Shown here piece after piece: positions 59,450 through 64,000 of a DNA stretch of 64,000 bases. The notes beneath the pieces were generated by a model. The model did not search any database. It worked only from the letters and a program-made list of their open reading frames with translations, and was not told where the DNA came from. The number at the start of each line of letters is the position of its first letter. Position 1 is the first letter of the stretch. Origin of the DNA: an uncultured Methanobrevibacter sp. (GTDB lineage: Archaea; Methanobacteriota; Methanobacteria; Methanobacteriales; Methanobacteriaceae); the NCBI RefSeq assembly GCF_902764455.1, contig NZ_CACWVY010000002.1, forward strand, positions 1-64,000, read 5' to 3'. The position numbers and the translations under genes were made by a program.

Positions 59450-60754
59450 ATGATATATGAACTAGCTGAAAAAGCAGAAAAAACAGTTAAAGGCAAATGT
59501 GATGCTTACGAAATTTATATTGACGAAGATAAAACCATAGTACTTGATTCGGAACAGAATGAATTGAACTTTGTAAAAGAGGAGATTGAACAGGGAATTG
59601 GAATAAGAGTAATTAAAGACAAAAAAATCGGATTTGCATTTACTTCAAACTTGGATAAAATTGAAGAAACTGTAAATCAGGCCATAGACAATGCAAAATT
59701 AACAAAACCTGATAATTATGCATTTTCTGAAGTCAGCAAAGTAAATGACGTTAAAGGAGTCTATGATAAAAAATTCAATGACCTTGACCTTGATGAATCA
59801 ATTGAACTTCTGAAAACCACAATCCAAACAGCAACAGACAGCGGATGTGAGGTAACAGGTTCAGGATTTGATGCCAGTGAAGGAAGGTCATTAATAATAA
59901 ATTCCAATGGAGTTTCAATAGAAAATCAGGGAACAGGATTTGGACTGGGATTATCAGTAACCATACAAAAAGATGGTGAAATTGCAACTGCATACAATTC
60001 ACAATCTTCAAGGTTTTTTGAACTGGACGGTGAAAAATTGGCAAATGAAGTATGTGGCCTTGCCAAAAGTTCTTTGAATACCAAAAGCATTGAAACTGAT
60101 GATTATGATGCGGTTTTAGATTATTATGCTGCAATCGGACTTCTGCAAACATTCATGGGAGCATTCAATGGTGAAAATGTAATGAGAGGAAGATCCATTT
60201 TGAAAGATAAACTCGGAAGCGAAATAGCTAATCCTACACTGTCAATCATTGACAATCCTCTTTTGGAAAAAGGAATGCATACCACAAAATGTGACGGTGA
60301 AGGAAGCGTATCCCAAAAAACAGATTTAATTAAAAACGGTGTTTTAAACTCATTTATCTATGATATTTACACCGCAAACAAGGAAAACGTTAAAACAACT
60401 TCCAATGGATATAGAGGATCTTATTTTGGAACACCGCAAATCAGTCCAAGCAATTTAGAATTCAAATTTAGTGAAATGAGAGATTTATCTGAAATCCACA
60501 AAGGAGTCCAGATAACAAGTGTCCTAGGGGCCCACACAGCAAATCCAATATCTGGAGACTTTTCAGTTGAAGCAAGTAATGCATTTAAAATTGAAAATGG
60601 TGAACTGACAGACCCTATTAACAAAGCAATGGTTTCTGGAAATATCTTTGAAATCATGAAAAAAGTAGAAGGAATAAACTCTGAAATTAAACAATACAGC
60701 TCATTCATAATTCCTAAACTGTTAGTACATAATTTAAGAATAGTGGGACAGTGA
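59450..60754 (+). CDS. TldD/PmbA-family metallopeptidase
   Basis: 434 aa. Archaeal PmbA/TldD-related protein, which in bacteria forms a protease complex that matures peptides and CcdA. Family features: EIEQGIGIRVIKDKKIGFAF near the N-terminus, NGVSIENQGTGFGLGLSVTIQ, and C-terminal NSFIYDIYTANKENVKTTSN and FSVEASNAFKIENGELTDPI. The ATG after GATAAT is used; an upstream in-frame ATG lies in the previous gene and lacks homology. Eight bp separate it from the phosphatase. Confidence 0.92.
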   Translation: MIYELAEKAEKTVKGKCDAYEIYIDEDKTIVLDSEQNELNFVKEEIEQGIGIRVIKDKKIGFAFTSNLDKIEETVNQAIDNAKLTKPDNYAFSEVSKVNDVKGVYDKKFNDLDLDESIELLKTTIQTATDSGCEVTGSGFDASEGRSLIINSNGVSIENQGTGFGLGLSVTIQKDGEIATAYNSQSSRFFELDGEKLANEVCGLAKSSLNTKSIETDDYDAVLDYYAAIGLLQTFMGAFNGENVMRGRSILKDKLGSEIANPTLSIIDNPLLEKGMHTTKCDGEGSVSQKTDLIKNGVLNSFIYDIYTANKENVKTTSNGYRGSYFGTPQISPSNLEFKFSEMRDLSEIHKGVQITSVLGAHTANPISGDFSVEASNAFKIENGELTDPINKAMVSGNIFEIMKKVEGINSEIKQYSSFIIPKLLVHNLRIVGQ

Positions 60755-60774
60755 AAAAAAAAGGGAAAGAAAAA

Positions 60775-61026
60775 TTAAATCTTTTTTAATTTTTCCCTAT
60801 ATCTTTTGATTGAATCATCTGTATAGTTTATATTTAAATACTCAGAAGTCAACTCTTTATTTTTATCAAACTCTTTAAACTTATTTTTCATAACATTATC
60901 TATTTCTTTATCTAAGTTTTTTAATTGAGTTTCAAAAGCAAATTCTGATTTTCTAATGTTAACATTAGATTTATGAGCAAGTCTTTCAATTTCTTTTTCA
61001 AATTCTGCTTCTTTATCTTTAGCCAT
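60775..61026 (-). CDS. Small charged coiled-coil protein of unknown function
   Basis: 83 aa, about a third Lys/Glu/Asp, nearly all predicted helix (KEAEFEKEIERLAHKSNVNI, NLDKEIDNVMKNKFKEFDKN). No domain recognised. The ATG is preceded by AAGGTGATTTG. It lies 9 bp downstream of the GyrI-like gene on the same strand, so it is probably co-transcribed. Confidence 0.7.
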   Translation of the reverse strand: MAKDKEAEFEKEIERLAHKSNVNIRKSEFAFETQLKNLDKEIDNVMKNKFKEFDKNKELTSEYLNINYTDDSIKRYREKLKKI

Positions 61027-61035
61027 CAAATCACC

Positions 61036-61497
61036 TTACATCTCAATAATAGGCAACTGAATTTCAGTGATGAAATCATCTTCATCATCACAATTATAGA
61101 ACCCTTTGATTAAAACTTCCTTAGGAGATCCTATAATATCATAATTATTGGCCTGTGCAACTTCAACCAACTCAGCATAGGTATCCATGATATTGTCAGT
61201 TGAACCAAAGTGTTTTCCTGCAAGAACCTTGTTTTCAATCATGTCAACGACACGAATCCTGTCAGTTTCATCCGGATCACCTTTAATGGCAATGCTTACA
61301 TCATATACAACATCACCTTCATTAACTTCATGCCTTGGTGAAAAATAAACAATAAATGGTTCTCCTTCAGTTTCAATATCTTCAGTATCAACCCAATCCA
61401 TCAATATGGAAAGGAATATTCCTAAATCTCCAATTGGAGTTTTACAATTAATCACTCCCAATTTTTGTTCTGGAATTACTTTTACTTCATAATCCAT
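61036..61497 (-). CDS. GyrI-like / AraC effector-binding domain protein
   Basis: 153 aa. YEVKVIPEQKLGVINCKTPI at the N-terminus and KVLAGKHFGSTDNIMDTYAELV followed by SPKEVLIKGFYNCDDEDDFI (split to key parts: GKHFGSTDNI, EVLIKGFYN) resemble stand-alone GyrI-like small-molecule-binding domains. It has no DNA-binding domain. It lies between moeA and the coiled-coil gene. Ligand unknown. Confidence 0.8.
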   Translation of the reverse strand: MDYEVKVIPEQKLGVINCKTPIGDLGIFLSILMDWVDTEDIETEGEPFIVYFSPRHEVNEGDVVYDVSIAIKGDPDETDRIRVVDMIENKVLAGKHFGSTDNIMDTYAELVEVAQANNYDIIGSPKEVLIKGFYNCDDEDDFITEIQLPIIEM

Positions 61498-61524
61498 TAT
61501 TACACCTACTTAAATTTTATAATC

Positions 61525-62748
61525 CTAATTAAATAAATAAACTTCTACTTCTTCTCCCTCATCAACAAGTTCGACTAATTTTGGAATTTTTACATAACCG
61601 TCAGCAGTTGAAAGTGAAAAAATTGCACCGGAATCCTTAAATATCGGTTGAATATTATCTCCATCAACTTTAACAAGCTGGTATTGCATTCTTCCAACCT
61701 GAGAGTGGATTCTTTTAGTGATTTTGCCTTTAACAACTTCAAGTTCAAAGTTTCTATTGATACCTGAAAGTCTTGTTAAAGGTTCAGCTACAAATGCATT
61801 GAATATCATTAAAGCGGAAACTGGATTACCTGGTAGTCCAATGACCAATTTTTCATCAATAACACCAACAATAGTAGGTTTTCCCGGCTGAACTGAAATA
61901 CCATGAATGTGAACTTCACCCAATTCATCCAAAACATGCTTTAAGACATCTCCAAGACCTGCAGAAGTTCCGCCAGAACAGAACAGAACATCCACTTCTT
62001 TAAGGGAATTGATGATTTTTTCCTTTACTTCATCATAGTCATCTCTCATGACCCCTAAGAATTTAGCATCTGCACCACAGGAAACAGCATCATTCTTAAT
62101 CATCCCACCATTTACATCATAGATTTTTCCATAATCTAACTCCTGACCCTGAAGAGTAATTTCATTACCTGATGAAAGTATACCAACACTAGGTTTTTTG
62201 TAAACTTCAATAGTTTCGAAACCTTGAGAAAGTAAAACTCCAATTTTTCCAGAATTTAAAAAGTCTCCTTTTTTAAGAATCAATTTGCCTTCTTCAATGT
62301 CAGAACCTTTTTTTGCAACATCTTGAGAAGGAGTAGCAGTAGTCAAAAGGTTAACTTTGCCGTCCATCTTTTCTGCATATTCAACCATTACAACAGCATC
62401 AGCACCCTCAGGCATGGCTGCACCAGTGCTTATTTCAATACATTTACCTTCTTCAACCTTCTTGTCAGTAGTAGAACCTGCTTCCAAAAAGTCAATAACA
62501 TCCAAAGTATTCGGACTTTCTTCAGACGCGCCAAAACTGTCACTGGACAGAATTGCAAAACCGTCCTTTAATGCTTTGTCAAATGGAGGAAAATCCATTC
62601 TTGAGTAAACATCCTCAAATAAAATCCTACCATAAGCTTCACTTACATCAATCTCTTCACTTTGTGGCTTTAAATTTTCATTAAATAAATTTTGAATAAT
62701 ATCAATAGCTTCATCGCATTCCTTAATTTTTAAAAATTCAGTTCCCAT
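61525..62748 (-). CDS. moeA: Molybdopterin molybdenumtransferase (MoeA)
   Basis: 407 aa. Inserts molybdate or tungstate into adenylylated molybdopterin, needed for formylmethanofuran and formate dehydrogenases. Motifs: EDVYSRMDFPPFDKALKDGF, IEISTGAAMPEGADAVVMVE, VGILSSGNEITLQG and the MoaB-like FCSGGTSAGLGDVLKHVLDE, then GLPGNPVSALMIF. The ATG giving MGTEFLKI is used; an upstream GTG adds three residues. It is divergent from aIF1A. Confidence 0.96.
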   Translation of the reverse strand: MGTEFLKIKECDEAIDIIQNLFNENLKPQSEEIDVSEAYGRILFEDVYSRMDFPPFDKALKDGFAILSSDSFGASEESPNTLDVIDFLEAGSTTDKKVEEGKCIEISTGAAMPEGADAVVMVEYAEKMDGKVNLLTTATPSQDVAKKGSDIEEGKLILKKGDFLNSGKIGVLLSQGFETIEVYKKPSVGILSSGNEITLQGQELDYGKIYDVNGGMIKNDAVSCGADAKFLGVMRDDYDEVKEKIINSLKEVDVLFCSGGTSAGLGDVLKHVLDELGEVHIHGISVQPGKPTIVGVIDEKLVIGLPGNPVSALMIFNAFVAEPLTRLSGINRNFELEVVKGKITKRIHSQVGRMQYQLVKVDGDNIQPIFKDSGAIFSLSTADGYVKIPKLVELVDEGEEVEVYLFN

Positions 62749-62855
62749 TATTACCACTTTATATTAAATCCAATAACTTAATATATAATATATTCATATA
62801 AATATAAATAATTTAATCTTATGGAGAAACGTATTATTATTTTGGAGGAGAGTAT

Positions 62856-63161
62856 TTGTCAAAACCAAATCAAAATCAACAACAAGAGTACAGAAGAGTA
62901 AGGACTCCTAAAAAAGGAGAAATACCTGGAGTAGTTGAACAAATCATGGGACACGGAAAATTAAAAGTCCGCTGTGCTGATGGAAATATAAGAATGACCA
63001 GAATCCCTGGAAAAATGAAAAAACGTATTTGGATTCGTGAAGGTGACGTGATCCTTGTAAAACCATGGGATTTCCAATCAGATGAAAAAGCTGATGTAAT
63101 TTGGAGATACACAAAAACCGAATCCAATTGGCTTGAAAGAAAAGGCTACTTAAAAATGTAG
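62856..63161 (+). CDS. Translation initiation factor aIF1A
   Basis: 101 aa S1-like OB-fold factor that binds the ribosomal A site and promotes scanning/start selection. The core GVVEQIMGHGKLKVRCADGN and IRMTRIPGKMKKRIWIREGD are nearly invariant. The start is TTG, with a perfect GGAGGAG 5 nt upstream; no ATG fits. It lies upstream of the RIO kinase gene, a conserved archaeal pairing. Confidence 0.97.
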   Translation: MSKPNQNQQQEYRRVRTPKKGEIPGVVEQIMGHGKLKVRCADGNIRMTRIPGKMKKRIWIREGDVILVKPWDFQSDEKADVIWRYTKTESNWLERKGYLKM

Positions 63162-63187
63162 TCTTATTACTTATTTTTTTGATTTTA

Positions 63188-63961
63188 ATGGACCCTAAAG
63201 TAGCTAAAGCTGATGCAAAGCATCAAAAAATTCATTCTGAAAAACGTAGAAAAGACAATTCAGAAAGAAAAACCGGAAATGAAATTTTTGATAAAATAAC
63301 ATTAGAAACATTATACAAATTAGCTAATCAGGGACATATTGATATTTTAAATGGCGCCATAAGTACAGGTAAGGAAGCTAATGTACTTACAGGCATTACA
63401 GATGATGAAAAATTTGTTGCAGTTAAAATCTACAGAATTGCAACATCTGATTTTAAGAAAATGGACTATTACCTCAAAGGCGATCCGAGATTTAATGTGA
63501 AAACCAAAAATAAACGCAAAATCATTTATTCATGGGTTACAAAAGAATTCAAAAATCTAACAAGACTTTATGATGCCGGAGTAACCGTTCCAAAACCAAT
63601 AACCAGTGCAAATAATGTGCTTTTAATAGAATTCATCGGTGATAAAGACGGAAATCCTGCACAACCAGTTAAAAACCAGCCCCCACAAAATCCCGACGAA
63701 TTTTGGAATAAATTGCTTGTTGAGTTGAAACTGTTTGTAAGACAGGCAAAATTAGTTCATGGAGATTTATCCAACTATAATATTTTAAATTTAAATGAAA
63801 AACCAGTTATAATTGATGTTTCACAGTCAGTAGTGCTGGATAATCCAATTTCAAAAGAATTGCTTGAGCGAGACATTAACACCCTTGTTCGGGAATATAC
63901 AAAACTAGGTGTAGAAACTAATTTTAAAGAAGTTTGGGAATATGTGAATCCAAAGTTTTAA
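63188..63961 (+). CDS. RIO1-type serine/threonine protein kinase
   Basis: 257 aa. Lacks the winged helix of Rio2, so Rio1-like. The glycine-poor loop is STGKEANV, catalytic Lys in FVAVKIYRI, catalytic loop LVHGDLSNYNIL and metal-binding IIDVSQSV. In archaea and eukaryotes RIO1 acts in late 40S/30S maturation. The ATG is chosen over an upstream TTG. It follows aIF1A by 26 bp, in the common aif1A-rio1 cluster whose next gene would lie past the window edge. Confidence 0.96.
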   Translation: MDPKVAKADAKHQKIHSEKRRKDNSERKTGNEIFDKITLETLYKLANQGHIDILNGAISTGKEANVLTGITDDEKFVAVKIYRIATSDFKKMDYYLKGDPRFNVKTKNKRKIIYSWVTKEFKNLTRLYDAGVTVPKPITSANNVLLIEFIGDKDGNPAQPVKNQPPQNPDEFWNKLLVELKLFVRQAKLVHGDLSNYNILNLNEKPVIIDVSQSVVLDNPISKELLERDINTLVREYTKLGVETNFKEVWEYVNPKF

Positions 63962-64000
63962 ATAAAAAATATAATTGCAGATGGAATCATATTAACTCCA

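Noticed and set aside
59775-60152. 125-residue antisense frame inside the TldD/PmbA gene
   Set aside because: His/Leu/Gln-rich product typical of a reversed AT-rich gene; no start signal.

Overview
The window is a piece of an AT-rich chromosome from a methanogenic archaeon of the order Methanobacteriales, most likely Methanobrevibacter or a close relative. The evidence is an RNA polymerase split into A'/A'' and B'/B'', archaeal ether-lipid synthesis (a UbiA-type digeranylgeranylglyceryl phosphate synthase), Taw1, aTrm56, QueC, HypD, an F420-type (FrhB-like) protein, a CobS/CobZ pair, archaeal TATA boxes in place of -10/-35 promoters, and several leaderless or TTG/GTG starts. Genus is an inference; no rRNA gene is present.

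Layout. 1-10.9 kb (minus strand): the transcription/translation superoperon rpoH, rpoB2, rpoB1, rpoA1, rpoA2, rpl30e, nusA, rps12. It is interrupted between nusA and rps12 by a membrane acyltransferase gene bracketed by ~53-bp imperfect direct repeats. rpoA2 does not read through: a short segment appears to be missing. RpoB1 carries an acidic N-terminal extension. 11-11.6 kb: five tRNA genes (Lys, Asp, Tyr, Pro, Thr). 11.7-15.2 kb: thiM-thiE, then pgk-tpiA. 15.2-17 kb: a two-gene restriction-modification unit. 17-18.5 kb: taw1 and a degenerate gene remnant. 18.5-24.4 kb: sucC-korC-korB-korA-korD facing fumB (reductive branch of the TCA cycle) and a dicarboxylate/amino-acid symporter. 24.5-27.7 kb: an FKBP isomerase and a secreted Ig-repeat/transglutaminase-like surface protein. 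28-36.8 kb: DUF763, aTrm56, cobS-cobZ, larC-queC, VWA protein, winged-helix regulator, M48 protease, a small exported protein and a frameshifted TfoX-like gene.

37-45.8 kb is a nitrogen-assimilation block: glnA with an NrpR-type operator over its predicted start site, then a four-copy AAGGCATATG array, then an archaeal glutamate synthase encoded as separate pieces (amidotransferase, GXGXG domain, an FrhB/ferredoxin protein with circularly permuted domain order, FMN synthase domain). The last gene of that run fuses a degenerate KaiC-like domain to a PEP-synthase-type ATP-grasp domain. 46-50.4 kb: an Old-Yellow-Enzyme-like oxidoreductase, pycB and ino1. 50.5-57.6 kb: membrane lipid and cell-surface functions (DGGGP synthase, a GT39-like membrane protein, a zinc-ribbon/NERD membrane protein, and a nonulosonic-acid pair neuB plus a cytidylyltransferase-PseG fusion). 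57.7-64 kb: hypD, phosphoglycolate phosphatase, TldD/PmbA, a GyrI-like protein, moeA, aIF1A and RIO1 kinase.

The items most worth follow-up are the permuted FrhB-like protein in the glutamate synthase operon, the repeat array in front of that operon, the repeat-flanked acyltransferase in the RNAP operon, the broken rpoA2, and the KaiC-like/PEP-synthase and NeuA-PseG fusions.
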